Origin: WLWS01 sp965243105
GTDB lineage: Bacteria; Pseudomonadota; Gammaproteobacteria; Eutrophobiales; Eutrophobiaceae
NCBI GenBank assembly: GCA_965243105.1
Contig: CBDEUC010000001.1
Coordinates: 248,001-312,000 of the forward strand
Length of the DNA stretch: 64,000 nt
Direction of reading: 5' to 3'
Shown here one piece after another: positions 17,810 through 26,643 of the stretch. Below the pieces are notes generated by a model. The model saw only the letters and a program-made list of their open reading frames with translations, was not told where the DNA came from and searched no databases. The position numbers and the translations under genes are program-made. Within the stretch, counting starts at the first letter, position 1; each line of letters starts with the position of its first letter.

Positions 17810-18892
17810 TTATTCTCCGGGTACCAGGTACACTTTACCAGCTTTCTTGTTATTCAATGCTTCAAAGGCCTCGGCCGCCCTGGACATGGGTAATTCGTGG
17901 GTAACCAGTTCATCCACGTATTTTTGAATCCACGGATCACAGAGTGTTTCCACGAGGTCCTGCCGATGATTGAAGTTAACGTCAAAATGGGCGGTGATAG
18001 TCTTGTGACCCCAGCATAGGCCCCACTCGGTATTGAGTGCCCATTTGAGTTCCGGGCCTTCATGGGCTGCATAGCCCAGCAATACCATGGTGCCATAGTG
18101 ACGCAGGCTTTCCAGGCACTTTTGCTGGTAGTACGGATAGCCTGAGCATTCAAAGGAAAAATCTACGCCGCGTCCCTGGGGTGTGAAGTCCCTGATTTGA
18201 TCAAGCCAGTCATCATCTTCAGGGTTCACAACCAGGTCAGCACCCAGCTCAATGGCTTTTTGCATCCTGCCCCTGTCGCGGCCAAGGCAGATCACCCTTG
18301 CGCCCCGGTACTTCAGGTTGACCAGGGTGGCATGCCCGATAAAGCCAACGCCGCCAACCAGGCAAATATGCTCCGGCGATATGTGATGGTCCCGCATGGC
18401 TGAGTAGGTACAGCCGATGAGGCAATTACCCGCCGCGGCATATTTAAAATGAAGTCCTTCCGGTATTTTTTGCAGCATGCTGGCAGGCGCCAGTCGATAC
18501 TCAGAGAAACCTGCGCCACCGGATTCGCTTCGATTATAGGCTTCAATATCTTTCGGACCTTTAAGATCCATGCAGTGGGTAGAGCCGAGCCCGTGCTCGC
18601 AAACCCAGCAGGTGCCACAGGTCCATCCCTGGAAAATAATGACCGGGTCGCCTTCCTTGAATCCGGTTACCCCAGGTCCAACCTCGCTTATAACCCCGAC
18701 ACCTTCGTGTCCCAGGTGCAGGGGGGACTCGTGCCATTCATAAAACCCGGTTCCATAGGCTCGATGCTCAATACAGTTGGGTGCGTAGACTTGCCTGACA
18801 AGGACAAAACCATCTTCAGCATGGGGCATGGGCCGCTCAACCACTTCTGCCGATCCTTGTTCTACCCGCAGAACGTGGTTGACCCCGGACAT
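17810..18892 (-). CDS. Zinc-type medium-chain alcohol dehydrogenase
   Basis: MDR-superfamily dehydrogenase, 360 residues. The GHEGVGVISEVG motif and the four-cysteine structural zinc lobe (CGTCWVCEHGLGSTHC) are clear. The NAD(P) site begins at LVGGVGFIGHATL. The first catalytic-zinc cysteine position is PNCIEHRAY. It starts 8 bases downstream of the SDR stop, so SDR, this gene and the methyltransferase probably form one minus-strand operon running from the putative TetR operator at 19.74 kb. It may oxidise or reduce an aldehyde or alcohol formed by the cluster's aminotransferase. Substrate unknown. Confidence 0.88.
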   Translation of the reverse strand: MSGVNHVLRVEQGSAEVVERPMPHAEDGFVLVRQVYAPNCIEHRAYGTGFYEWHESPLHLGHEGVGVISEVGPGVTGFKEGDPVIIFQGWTCGTCWVCEHGLGSTHCMDLKGPKDIEAYNRSESGGAGFSEYRLAPASMLQKIPEGLHFKYAAAGNCLIGCTYSAMRDHHISPEHICLVGGVGFIGHATLVNLKYRGARVICLGRDRGRMQKAIELGADLVVNPEDDDWLDQIRDFTPQGRGVDFSFECSGYPYYQQKCLESLRHYGTMVLLGYAAHEGPELKWALNTEWGLCWGHKTITAHFDVNFNHRQDLVETLCDPWIQKYVDELVTHELPMSRAAEAFEALNNKKAGKVYLVPGE

Positions 18893-18900
18893 GTGTCTAC

Positions 18901-19704
18901 TTAAAGACCTGCTGACAATCCACCGGCAACGGGCAGGGCAACACCGGTGACATAGCGAGCTGCGGGACCGGCCAGGTAGGCGACAACATCGGCGATTTCA
19001 GAAGGTTCTGCGGCACGCTTGATGGCGATGGATTCATCCTCCAGTTTTTCCGCTTCCTCGAGACTGATACCCATCTGCTCGGCAAGGTTTTCTATGGCGG
19101 GTTTACGCATCGCCGTGTTAACCACGCCGGGACACACGGCATTGCAGCGAATATTGTCCCTGGCGTGTTCAAGTGCGATGGACTTTGTCAGGCCAACGAC
19201 AGCAAACTTGCTAGCCGTATAATTGGCGGGAATGGCCTCGATCGCACCGAGACCCGCTAGCGATGAAATATTAACGATGTTGCCCTGTCCCTGCTTTTGC
19301 ATAACAGGGATAACAGCACGACAGAAATTTGCTGTACCTTTTACATTGACCTGGTAGCTCAGGTCCCAGTCCTTGTCACTGAGTTCGAGAAAATGCGGTG
19401 CACCTGTTGCCACGCCGGCGTTGTTAACGAGTATATCGAGTCGACCAAGACGTTCAGTAACAGTGTCGACGCACTTGTCTATGTCTGCGGGATTGGTGAT
19501 ATCGCAGCGAAGAGCCTCGCAGGCTTCGCCGGATTCAGCGCTCAATGATAGCGCTGCCTTGTCGAGCTCAGATTGATCGCCAAGATCGCAAATCACTACC
19601 GAGGCACCCAGCTGGGCAAACTTGAGCGCAATGGCCCGGCCGATGCCCTGGGGATGCCCGGCACCAGTCACGACAGCAACCTGATCATCAAACCTGGATG
19701 TCAT
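18901..19704 (-). CDS. SDR family oxidoreductase divergent from tetR
   Basis: Classical SDR, 267 residues from the ATG at 19704. Cofactor loop TGAGHPQGIG near residue 13, NNAG, the catalytic serine strand NISSL and the active site Y-TAS-K are all present, with a C-terminal VTGVALPVAGG. The extra HP in the glycine loop is a variant seen in some SDRs. The start was chosen because the longer ORF would run through the palindrome at 19737-19756. It is divergent from the TetR gene with 81 bases between starts, a common arrangement for a repressor and its main target. Confidence 0.9.
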   Translation of the reverse strand: MTSRFDDQVAVVTGAGHPQGIGRAIALKFAQLGASVVICDLGDQSELDKAALSLSAESGEACEALRCDITNPADIDKCVDTVTERLGRLDILVNNAGVATGAPHFLELSDKDWDLSYQVNVKGTANFCRAVIPVMQKQGQGNIVNISSLAGLGAIEAIPANYTASKFAVVGLTKSIALEHARDNIRCNAVCPGVVNTAMRKPAIENLAEQMGISLEEAEKLEDESIAIKRAAEPSEIADVVAYLAGPAARYVTGVALPVAGGLSAGL

Positions 19705-19736
19705 TTCGTCATTGTAGAATGTGAGGCGATATTGAA

Positions 19737-19756
19737 TAGTCGAGTTTACTTGAGTA
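19737..19756. promoter_or_regulatory. Putative TetR operator, copy 2
   Basis: TAGTCGAGTTTACTTGAGTA, matching the palindrome at 11905-11924 in 17 of 20 positions, including the whole first nine. It lies 32 bases upstream of the SDR start and 29 bases upstream of the TetR start, a good place for repression of both. Autoregulation by the TetR protein is the natural reading but is not demonstrated. Confidence 0.65.
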
Positions 19757-19785
19757 TTATTCCCTGTCAAGAAAGGCGCAATATT

Positions 19786-20430
19786 ATGGTCCCAAGAGAA
19801 ACAGTAGGCTTACGAAAGCAGAACACCGGTGTCCGTAAAAGAGGCCGGGAACGCAGGGAACAGTTGCTAAAGGCCGCCTATGACTTGTTATGTGAATTCC
19901 CGGTGGAAGAGATTGCCTTTATCGATATAGCGAAGAAGGCGAATATCCCGGAAGGTTCGGCCTATCATTTTTTCTCCAACAAGTATGACGTGTTCGCTGC
20001 CCTCGCACGTGACCTCAGCGACAAGTTTATTGAAGCACAGGCAAAACCTTATCGAAAGCAGCAGCTGCTTTCATGGCATGACCTGGCCGACCAGATGGTG
20101 AACCGGGGTGCGAAAATCTACCGCGACCACCCACCTGCAACACAGCTGTTTATCGGCGGAAAAACACCTCCGGAAATCAAAATGCTGGACCGGGTGAACG
20201 ATCGTGACGTTGCCGCGGCACTGGAGGAGACATTTGGCAGGTATTTCCAGCTGCCTGCCAATACTATCAAGCCGGATACCTTTTATATTTTTATCGAAAT
20301 AGTCGATTTAATATTTTCCCTGGCAATTCTTGAACATGGTGCCATTACCAGGGAGATGCTTGAGGAAGCCAAGCGTGCAGGCAAGGCGTATCTTGGCATA
20401 TACCTTCCTGAAGAACTTGCGCCAACATAG
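19786..20430 (+). CDS. TetR family transcriptional regulator
   Basis: One-component repressor of 214 residues. The N-terminal region has the TetR helix-turn-helix: RREQLLKAAYDLL, then FIDIAKKANIPEGSAYHFFSNKYDVFAAL, where the recognition helix is around EGSAYHFFSNKYD. The rest is a helical ligand-binding domain with no recognisable ligand motif. The ATG at 19786 has an AAAGG site; the long upstream extension crosses the divergent SDR gene and is rejected. It is the only regulator gene found in the window. The shared palindromes suggest it controls the ureohydrolase/MFS promoter as well as its own. Confidence 0.88.
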   Translation: MVPRETVGLRKQNTGVRKRGRERREQLLKAAYDLLCEFPVEEIAFIDIAKKANIPEGSAYHFFSNKYDVFAALARDLSDKFIEAQAKPYRKQQLLSWHDLADQMVNRGAKIYRDHPPATQLFIGGKTPPEIKMLDRVNDRDVAAALEETFGRYFQLPANTIKPDTFYIFIEIVDLIFSLAILEHGAITREMLEEAKRAGKAYLGIYLPEELAPT

Positions 20431-20454
20431 ACCGGATTTTAACTGGATAATTTT

Positions 20455-21222
20455 ATGAGCGAATACTTCTCCCTTGAAAACGAGGTCGCAGTCATAACGG
20501 GCGCAGCCTCCGGTATCGGCCTGGAAACGGTAAAGCGCTTTCACAGCGCCGGTGCGAAACTTGTACTTGGCGATCTCAGTGACGCCAGCGAGCTGGCAAG
20601 GCAGGTGGACGGTATATTCCTTAAAACCGATGTCACTGTTGAAACAGAGGTAAAGGCCCTGATGCAGGCGGCTGTCGACCATTTTGGGGCGCTGAACATT
20701 GTTGTAAACAACGCAGGTATATTTGCTGATTACAGGAATCTCGAGGAGTCCGGTGAAAGCGACTTTGATTCCTGCTTTGCTGTAAATACAAAGGGCGTTG
20801 CCTGGGGAATGAAGCATGCAGCGGCACTGATGGAGCAGGGAGGGCGTATTGTCAACACGGCATCCGCTGCTGCAACACAGGGAGTCATACAGTTATCTTC
20901 TTACGTTGCTTCCAAGCATGCGGTGATTGGTTTGACGAAAACTGCTGCGCTTGAGTTCGCTGAAAAAAAGATCAGGGTCAACTGTGTATGCCCTACCACG
21001 GTGGATACGCCGATGGCCCATGATGGGGAAGGAGATTACCTGCTGGAAGCGGAAAAAAAGCTGGTACCCCTTGGCAGGATCTGTGAAGCGACCGAGGTGG
21101 CAGCACTTATTCACTTCCTCGTGGCCAGGGACTGTGACTTTATCAACGGTCAGTCCATCAATATTGATGGCGGTTTTTCCGCGGGTACTTCAGCAGCCAT
21201 ATTTGAAACACTGCTGTCTTGA
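20455..21222 (+). CDS. SDR family oxidoreductase downstream of tetR
   Basis: Classical SDR, 255 residues. TGAASGIG at about residues 16-23, NNAG, catalytic serine in NTASAA and Y-VAS-K are present, and the C-terminus has the NGQSINIDGGFSAG finish common to the family. It begins 24 bases after the TetR stop and is probably co-transcribed with it, so it should fall under the same control. The closest general resemblance is to 3-oxoacyl or alcohol-type dehydrogenases. Substrate unknown. Confidence 0.88.
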   Translation: MSEYFSLENEVAVITGAASGIGLETVKRFHSAGAKLVLGDLSDASELARQVDGIFLKTDVTVETEVKALMQAAVDHFGALNIVVNNAGIFADYRNLEESGESDFDSCFAVNTKGVAWGMKHAAALMEQGGRIVNTASAAATQGVIQLSSYVASKHAVIGLTKTAALEFAEKKIRVNCVCPTTVDTPMAHDGEGDYLLEAEKKLVPLGRICEATEVAALIHFLVARDCDFINGQSINIDGGFSAGTSAAIFETLLS

Positions 21223-21313
21223 ATTAAGAGATCGACAATTTCATCCCGGCGTTCTACCTGGAGTGCCGTGGCCCCGGGAAACATTAGCTCTTTCTCAATA
21301 GTGTTTGTTTTTC

Positions 21314-22126
21314 TCAGGCGATTCCTATTATGTTTTTAACTTCCGGCCAGCTCTGGCTGCCCAAAGTGTGAAGATCGTTTGTCAGTTCCTCGGGACACCA
21401 GTCGAGAAAAGTCGGCTTGAATGATGGCATTGCCTTGAGTTGCTCAAACCAGTTTTCAACAGCGGGAAAGCGCCCACCAGTCCACATGCGGGACATGTTC
21501 AGCATGTCCAGCCGGTTTACATAGGGGGCCAGTCCGACATCCGCCAGTGAAAAGCTTTCCCCGGCAAGCCAGGTGTTCTCTTTCAATGCTTCTTCCATCT
21601 TTGCCAGGTAGCTGTCGTAAAGCCGAATCGTGTCTGCAATGCCCGGGGTATCAAAGCCCTGCCTGACGATTTCCTTTTTGCGTTCTTTCCATTTTGATGT
21701 CACCGATTGATCCGGCGTACTGCTTAGAAACTCCCTGAGTTTCTCTTCCGGCAGGCGCATCACGATATGGCGATGACAGCACACAAAGGTCAGTTCACCA
21801 CAGGCGGGATGAAGCTGCTCGTCAACCGCCTTTGTCCAGATTAGCATTTTTGCCCTGGCATAGGGATCGTCCGGCACAAGGGATTCTCCATCGAACACAT
21901 CATTGATGTACTCGCAAATGACCGTGGACTCATTGATGATCTTGTCATCGTGTACCAGGGCCGGAACCACGGCCTTCGGATTAATCTTCATATACTCATC
22001 GGTAAACTGCTCACCCTTGAGGATGTCGATGTAGTGAAGCTTGTCGGCTTCGACACCTTTTATGGCGAGGGCAAAACGGACTTTGGCTGCGCAGACAGAT
22101 GAGCCGTGGTGGTAAAGCTCGAGCAT
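21314..22126 (-). CDS. Glutathione S-transferase family protein
   Basis: Soluble GST, 270 residues, a little longer than the usual 200-230. The N-terminal thioredoxin-like domain opens with LELYHHGSSVCAAKVRFAL; S9 and C12 lie near the usual active-site position. The cis-proline VVPALV and the ESTVICEYI glutathione site follow. The C-terminal all-helical domain contains the capping segment SLADVGLAPYVNRL. It may detoxify an electrophile or act in ring or ether cleavage, but there is no specific clue. Divergent from the siderophore-interacting protein gene. Confidence 0.87.
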   Translation of the reverse strand: MLELYHHGSSVCAAKVRFALAIKGVEADKLHYIDILKGEQFTDEYMKINPKAVVPALVHDDKIINESTVICEYINDVFDGESLVPDDPYARAKMLIWTKAVDEQLHPACGELTFVCCHRHIVMRLPEEKLREFLSSTPDQSVTSKWKERKKEIVRQGFDTPGIADTIRLYDSYLAKMEEALKENTWLAGESFSLADVGLAPYVNRLDMLNMSRMWTGGRFPAVENWFEQLKAMPSFKPTFLDWCPEELTNDLHTLGSQSWPEVKNIIGIA

Positions 22127-22230
22127 AATAATTTGATGTATGTAATCCAGATGGCCAAGTATAATTAAACTCTATAATAAAGCTAATACAGGTTTAATTT
22201 CGTTACTGCTAATAGCAAGATGGAATGATT

Positions 22231-22998
22231 ATGTCGAAAAACAGGGCCACCCGAATACTGCAAGTGAGGAACGTAACTCGTATCACTCCAAATATGTTAC
22301 GCATCACCCTGGGTGGGGCGGATATGGCAGGTTTTCCGGAACAGCATGAAAGTGCCAACTTTAAACTGGTGCTTCCACAAAACGGTCAGCAGCTGGGTCA
22401 ATTGAGCGATGACGACAAGCCTGTTGTTCGCACCTATACCCTGCGCAAGTTCCATGCTGATAGAAACGAGCTGGATGTAGATTTCGCCTTGCACGAGGGG
22501 CCCGGTCCGGCGACAAGCTGGGCAATCAATGCCACGGTGGGAGATAGCGTAGGCTTCAGAGGGCCGGGTAAGCCCAAGTTAATGAACGCGAATGCCGACT
22601 GGTATTTGCTGGCCGGAGATATGTCAGCCTTACCGGCCATTAGCGCTTTACTGGAAATTCTGCCTGAAAATTGCCAGGGTCATGCGGTCCTCGAAGTTGT
22701 CTCCGAGGACGATCGTCAAAACCTGTCCCATCCAGCGGGAATTGATATTTCATGGCTTGTTAATCCTCATCCCACGCAGGGCAATTCTCACCTGGTTGAT
22801 GCAGTCAGGAAGATTGAATGGAGAGAAGGACAGGTATCGGCCTGGGTTGCCGGGGAGTCTGGCGCAGTCCGGGAAATGCGACAGTATTTCAGGGATGAAC
22901 GCGGAATTGACCGGGAATTCCTTTATGCCAGCGGTTACTGGCAAATAGGTCTGACGGAAGACCGGCATCAGCTGGTGAAGCGCCAGGAAAAGGACTGA
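22231..22998 (+). CDS. Siderophore-interacting FAD-binding protein (ferric reductase type)
   Basis: SIP-family flavoprotein, 255 residues, related to ViuB/YqjH, which reduce ferric siderophores in the cytoplasm. Typical pieces are VRNVTRITPNMLRITLGG, the flavin-binding RTYTLRKF, the domain-linker region GDSVGFRGPGKPKL and the NAD(P)H-side strand WYLLAGDMSALPAI, ending in AWVAGESGAVREMRQYF and a YWQIG tail. The second of two nearby ATGs (22231) has better spacing from the GGA. It stands alone, and no siderophore synthesis or receptor gene lies beside it. Confidence 0.88.
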   Translation: MSKNRATRILQVRNVTRITPNMLRITLGGADMAGFPEQHESANFKLVLPQNGQQLGQLSDDDKPVVRTYTLRKFHADRNELDVDFALHEGPGPATSWAINATVGDSVGFRGPGKPKLMNANADWYLLAGDMSALPAISALLEILPENCQGHAVLEVVSEDDRQNLSHPAGIDISWLVNPHPTQGNSHLVDAVRKIEWREGQVSAWVAGESGAVREMRQYFRDERGIDREFLYASGYWQIGLTEDRHQLVKRQEKD

Positions 22999-23008
22999 TG
23001 AAAAGCGC

Positions 23009-23890
23009 TTAGCAGTAGCGCTCGATAGAACGCAGTATGGACTCCAGTGTTCTTCCTGCGAACAGGTTGTCGCCATCAAAGATGTTGTGTTTTCCACCCC
23101 GAAAAATCCTCACTTCAACATCTTCACAGTCCTTTATATCTTCTTCATCTACCGGAAGGACGAAATCCTCGCCACCGAACAGTAAAAGGAAAGGCAGCTT
23201 GAGTTCAGGCAACAGCTGAAGCGCGGTTCTGCCTGCCACGTAAACATTACGCGCGGTTTGTATATTAATCTTGCCCTTGAATACGCGGGGGTCCGTTTCA
23301 ATAGCATTCATTACCAGGGCATCGTCGGTGATGGCCTCGGTATCCATTTGTCTGAACGGAATGTTCTTAACATAGCGGGAGATAAAGGACAGCACCGGTG
23401 AAATGATTCGAACGACTGGTGAGGCTGTGTGCCCTACCTTGAAAGCGGGACTGAGACCGACCACGAATGCCACGCGATTTTGAAGAATACGCTTGATGCT
23501 CTTGTGCTTGCTGCTCAATTCATGCAGGGCATGTACTACCAGTGAAAAGCCATAGGAATAACCCATGATTACAATGGGTATCTGCTGAGGAATGTGTTCA
23601 CGCAGGGCACGAATAATACTTTGCCAGACCAGCTCTACGTGATGTCGATAATCATCAATAGAGCAACGTTCGCCGCTACTGTAGCCGTGACCAAGCAGGT
23701 CAAAACTGAGGACATGGCAGCCTTCCTGGTTAAGCTGGTTGAAAAAGAACGAGTGAGTACCTGAATGGTCGCGTAGTCCATGAACAAAAACGATGGTACA
23801 GCGGGCTTTTTCATCCTCGGCAAGTTCTGCTTCGTGAAAGTAATATTTCACATCCACAAGCTTGTCGGAAAATTCCCTTGCTGTACTCAT
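23009..23890 (-). CDS. Alpha/beta hydrolase (serine aminopeptidase/lysophospholipase type)
   Basis: Cytoplasmic serine hydrolase of 293 residues in the S33/monoglyceride-lipase-like group. FVHGLRDHSG is the oxyanion strand, GYSYG carries the nucleophile serine, LLFGGEDFVLPVDEED has the acid and GGKHNIFDG the histidine. It starts 3 bases after the nucleoside transporter stop, so the two are translationally close. Its presence in a nucleoside transport operon is unexplained; an ester-linked nucleoside or a lysophospholipid are possibilities, but this is a guess. Confidence 0.82.
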   Translation of the reverse strand: MSTAREFSDKLVDVKYYFHEAELAEDEKARCTIVFVHGLRDHSGTHSFFFNQLNQEGCHVLSFDLLGHGYSSGERCSIDDYRHHVELVWQSIIRALREHIPQQIPIVIMGYSYGFSLVVHALHELSSKHKSIKRILQNRVAFVVGLSPAFKVGHTASPVVRIISPVLSFISRYVKNIPFRQMDTEAITDDALVMNAIETDPRVFKGKINIQTARNVYVAGRTALQLLPELKLPFLLLFGGEDFVLPVDEEDIKDCEDVEVRIFRGGKHNIFDGDNLFAGRTLESILRSIERYC

Positions 23891-23893
23891 GGT

Positions 23894-25303
23894 TCAACTC
23901 GACGTGTCGCTTCGGCTCCTTCTGTTAAAAACCATGATGATCGCGGCTGCAATTGCCATCACTGTCAAGGGTAACCACAGGGAATTCCCCAGGGTAGAGT
24001 CAGGTTGTATATAAAAAATACCTGCCAGGGATGCCGAGAGATAGGATGCGAGGGTGCCACATATCATTGCCGGGATACCCAGTTCGGCAAGTTCATGCTT
24101 GCGCTCCGGTATCATTTCACTCATACCACCTATCAGCATGGCAGAGGACATGAAGCTGGCGAATCCACAAAGAGCAAATGTGGCGATTATGATGGACTTG
24201 GAGCTGAGCTCACTGGCACTCATCATAGAAGTTAACTGGGTATAGGCAACGAATTCATTCAGGATCAACTTGGTTCCCATGAGACCGCCAACCTGGGCAG
24301 CGTCACTAACCGGCACACCCATGAGTATTGCCAGGTAATAGAATATCGCTCCCATGACGCCACTGAATGTCAGGTTATTCAGATCCATGTGAAAAAATAT
24401 GGCGGTTTCTGCACCAGCATAAAAGATATCGGCAAGGTACAGTCCGAACTTGCCGAGCAGGAAATCCAGCAAGGCAATAAGGGAAATGAAGGCAATCAAC
24501 ATTGCCGTGACCACAAAGCCAATACGCATACCGTCACCGGCGCCAATCACGATGGCGTCTATGGCATTGACACTTTCCCTTTCAATATTGAGACGAATTT
24601 CTCCTTTTGTTAACGACTCTTCCGTCTCCGGGTAAAGTATTTTTGAAATAACGAGCGCACCCGGTATGGCCATGATGCTCGCAGTAATCAGGTAGTTTGC
24701 GGATATACCCATTTCAATATAAACCGCCATTATGGCGCCGGATATACAGGCCATGGAGCCAGCCATCATGGCGATGATTTCAGAACGAGTCGCAGTTGCA
24801 AGAAAAGGCTTAACAAGGATCTGCGCCTCTACCTGGCCAACAAACACACTTGCAGAGTTGCACGTGGCTTCCGCGCCACTGGCACCCATGATGCGATATA
24901 TCACCCACGCCATGCCACCCACCACTTTCTGCATAATGCCGAAGTGATAGGCTAGCGATGCCATGGAAGCAACCAGGATAAAGACCGGAATCAACTTGAA
25001 TACAAAAATAAAGCTGCCACCGGGACCAAAAAGCTCGACCAGTATTTCCGGTTTGGATACCAGCGGACCAAATACAAAGCCCGCGCCGGCTTCCGCGAAA
25101 CCCAGCACTGTTTCGATTGAATTTCCAAGGAACTGGAATATGGCCTGGCCCCAGGGAGTCCTGAGAATAAACATGGCGAGAAATATCTGCAGGCTCAAAC
25201 CGCAAACCACGAGTCTCCAGCTTATTGCCGCTCTATCCCTGGAGAAATAGTAAACACCCGCCAAAATGACAAGAATACCCAGCAGACCAGTAAATTGAGA
25301 CAT
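23894..25303 (-). CDS. NupC-type concentrative nucleoside transporter
   Basis: Inner-membrane Na+ or H+ coupled nucleoside importer, 469 residues. The three CNT domains are visible: the N-terminal helices, the middle gate domain with GPGGSFIFVFKLIPVFILVAS and ASGAEATCNSASVFVGQ, and the C-terminal domain with NEFVAYTQL and ATFALCGFASFMSSAMLIGG. It is longer than E. coli NupC because of an extended C-terminus with extra helices. It provides nucleosides to DeoD and DeoB encoded just upstream on the same strand; a repeat element separates it from them. Confidence 0.93.
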   Translation of the reverse strand: MSQFTGLLGILVILAGVYYFSRDRAAISWRLVVCGLSLQIFLAMFILRTPWGQAIFQFLGNSIETVLGFAEAGAGFVFGPLVSKPEILVELFGPGGSFIFVFKLIPVFILVASMASLAYHFGIMQKVVGGMAWVIYRIMGASGAEATCNSASVFVGQVEAQILVKPFLATATRSEIIAMMAGSMACISGAIMAVYIEMGISANYLITASIMAIPGALVISKILYPETEESLTKGEIRLNIERESVNAIDAIVIGAGDGMRIGFVVTAMLIAFISLIALLDFLLGKFGLYLADIFYAGAETAIFFHMDLNNLTFSGVMGAIFYYLAILMGVPVSDAAQVGGLMGTKLILNEFVAYTQLTSMMSASELSSKSIIIATFALCGFASFMSSAMLIGGMSEMIPERKHELAELGIPAMICGTLASYLSASLAGIFYIQPDSTLGNSLWLPLTVMAIAAAIIMVFNRRSRSDTSS

Positions 25304-25360
25304 TTTTCTATTTTTTATAAGTTAAATTAAATCTATTGACACCACCAGCTTGAAAAGAGA

Positions 25361-25456
25361 CTGCGAAAGGCAACTAAACTGACCGTCGGTGGCATGGACG
25401 CCACCGTCGAGCGTACATGGATGTATTTACAGCGTGTCAGTGTGTTGCCTTCGCGG
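25361..25456. repeat. Structured intergenic repeat, copy A
   Basis: Imperfect outer inverted repeat (TGCGAAAGGCAAC at the left, GTTGCCTTCGC at the right), inside it a hairpin GGTGGC-ATGGAC-GCCACC, then the signature TACATGGATGTATTTACAGC and GTGTC. Two other copies share this layout at 52.9 and 53.9 kb. It fills the 169-base gap between the YdcZ-type gene and nupC. It resembles intergenic repeat families common in gammaproteobacteria, recalled and not searched. Confidence 0.7.
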
Positions 25457-25472
25457 TCGCTTTTTTCGCATG

Positions 25473-25913
25473 CTATTTCTTAATTGTGAGCCAGACCCCA
25501 AGTAGAACAATAGATATACCTGCCATTCTTTCCAAGTTCAAACTGCGGGCTTCGATACCAAGAAGACCATAATGATCAACAAAGCTTGCCATCAGCAGTT
25601 GACCGGCAACGATCAGGGTAATAGCCGCGCCCACACCGATCCTGGGAATAATCAATACCTGGCTACTGATAAGGATGATGCCGAGAAGACCTGCTGAGAG
25701 GGCATACCAGGGGATATTATGCAATTGTCCAAGGTTTCCGCCCTTGTTCAGCGCAATCAGTAGTAATGCTCCTATAGCCCCACCGGCGTGAATAACAAAA
25801 ACACTTTCCATGATGCCACTGCGTTGACCAATCATATTGGCAAGCGGTGCCTGCAATCCGATAGCCAGGCCACCGGCAAGTCCAACAAGGCCGATTACAA
25901 GGAGGTTGTTCAT
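25473..25913 (-). CDS. YdcZ-type (DUF606) membrane protein of the DMT superfamily
   Basis: A 146-residue membrane protein with five hydrophobic segments, matching half of a drug/metabolite transporter; the DUF606/YdcZ group is made of such halves. It starts with a glycine-rich GLVGLAGGLAIGLQAPLA and has FVIHAGGAIGALLLI and VGAAITLIVAGQLLMASFVDHYG. It begins 2 bases after the deoD stop, so it is translationally coupled to it and may carry a purine, nucleoside or ribose. Substrate not known. Confidence 0.83.
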   Translation of the reverse strand: MNNLLVIGLVGLAGGLAIGLQAPLANMIGQRSGIMESVFVIHAGGAIGALLLIALNKGGNLGQLHNIPWYALSAGLLGIILISSQVLIIPRIGVGAAITLIVAGQLLMASFVDHYGLLGIEARSLNLERMAGISIVLLGVWLTIKK

Positions 25914-25915
25914 TA

Positions 25916-26632
25916 TTATTTCTCCGCTAACAGTGCCGCATCCAGGGCAACTTCAATCATTTCATCAAAGGTTTTTTCCCGCTCTTCCGATGACATGGCT
26001 TCGCCGGTGCGTATGTGGTCGCTGACGGTACATATGGTTATGGCCTTCGCACCAAATTCTGCAGCAAGTCCATAAAGACCGGCGGCCTCCATTTCCACGG
26101 CCAGGATGTTGTACTTTTCCATGACATCAAACATCTCCGGTTCAGGCGTGTAAAACAGGTCGGCAGAAAAAATGTTACCTACTCGCACACTCAGGTTTTT
26201 ATCCCGTGCCACATTTACCATGTTTTCAAGCAAGCCGTAGTCAGCCAGTGCAGCGTAATCATAACCCTTGAAGCGCATGCGATTGACCTGGGAGTCGGTG
26301 CAGGCGCCCATGCCAATGACCACATCACGCAACTTGATATTTGGACTCACAGCACCACAGCTGCCGGCACGAATAATGTTTTTTACACCGTATTCATTGA
26401 TAAGCTCGGTCGCGTATATCGAAACAGAAGGAATGCCCATGCCATGTCCCATAACCGAGAGCACCTCGCCCTTGTACGTGCCGGTGAAGCCCAGCATGTT
26501 GCGGACATCATTGACCTGCCTTGCATCATCGAGGAATTTCTCTGCGATATATTTTGCTCTAAGTGGGTCGCCAGGCATAAGCACCGTGCTGGCGAAATCA
26601 CCGGCCTGGGCGTTAATATGTTTGGAAGGCAT
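25916..26632 (-). CDS. deoD: Purine nucleoside phosphorylase
   Basis: Trimer-based hexameric (DeoD-type) purine nucleoside phosphorylase, 238 residues. It cleaves inosine, guanosine, adenosine and their deoxy forms with phosphate, giving base and (deoxy)ribose 1-phosphate. The family motifs VLMPGDPLRAKYIAE, GHGMGIPSVSIYATELI, IIRAGSCGAV, EMEAAGLY and the catalytic-Asp region VSDHI are all present. It lies 11 bases downstream of deoB, and the sugar phosphate produced is the DeoB substrate. Cytoplasmic. Confidence 0.95.
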   Translation of the reverse strand: MPSKHINAQAGDFASTVLMPGDPLRAKYIAEKFLDDARQVNDVRNMLGFTGTYKGEVLSVMGHGMGIPSVSIYATELINEYGVKNIIRAGSCGAVSPNIKLRDVVIGMGACTDSQVNRMRFKGYDYAALADYGLLENMVNVARDKNLSVRVGNIFSADLFYTPEPEMFDVMEKYNILAVEMEAAGLYGLAAEFGAKAITICTVSDHIRTGEAMSSEEREKTFDEMIEVALDAALLAEK

Positions 26633-26643
26633 TGATGAGTTCC

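Noticed and set aside
26015..26635. Long plus-strand frame (206 codons) opposite deoD
   Set aside because: Antisense to a fully recognisable purine nucleoside phosphorylase, with no domain of its own.
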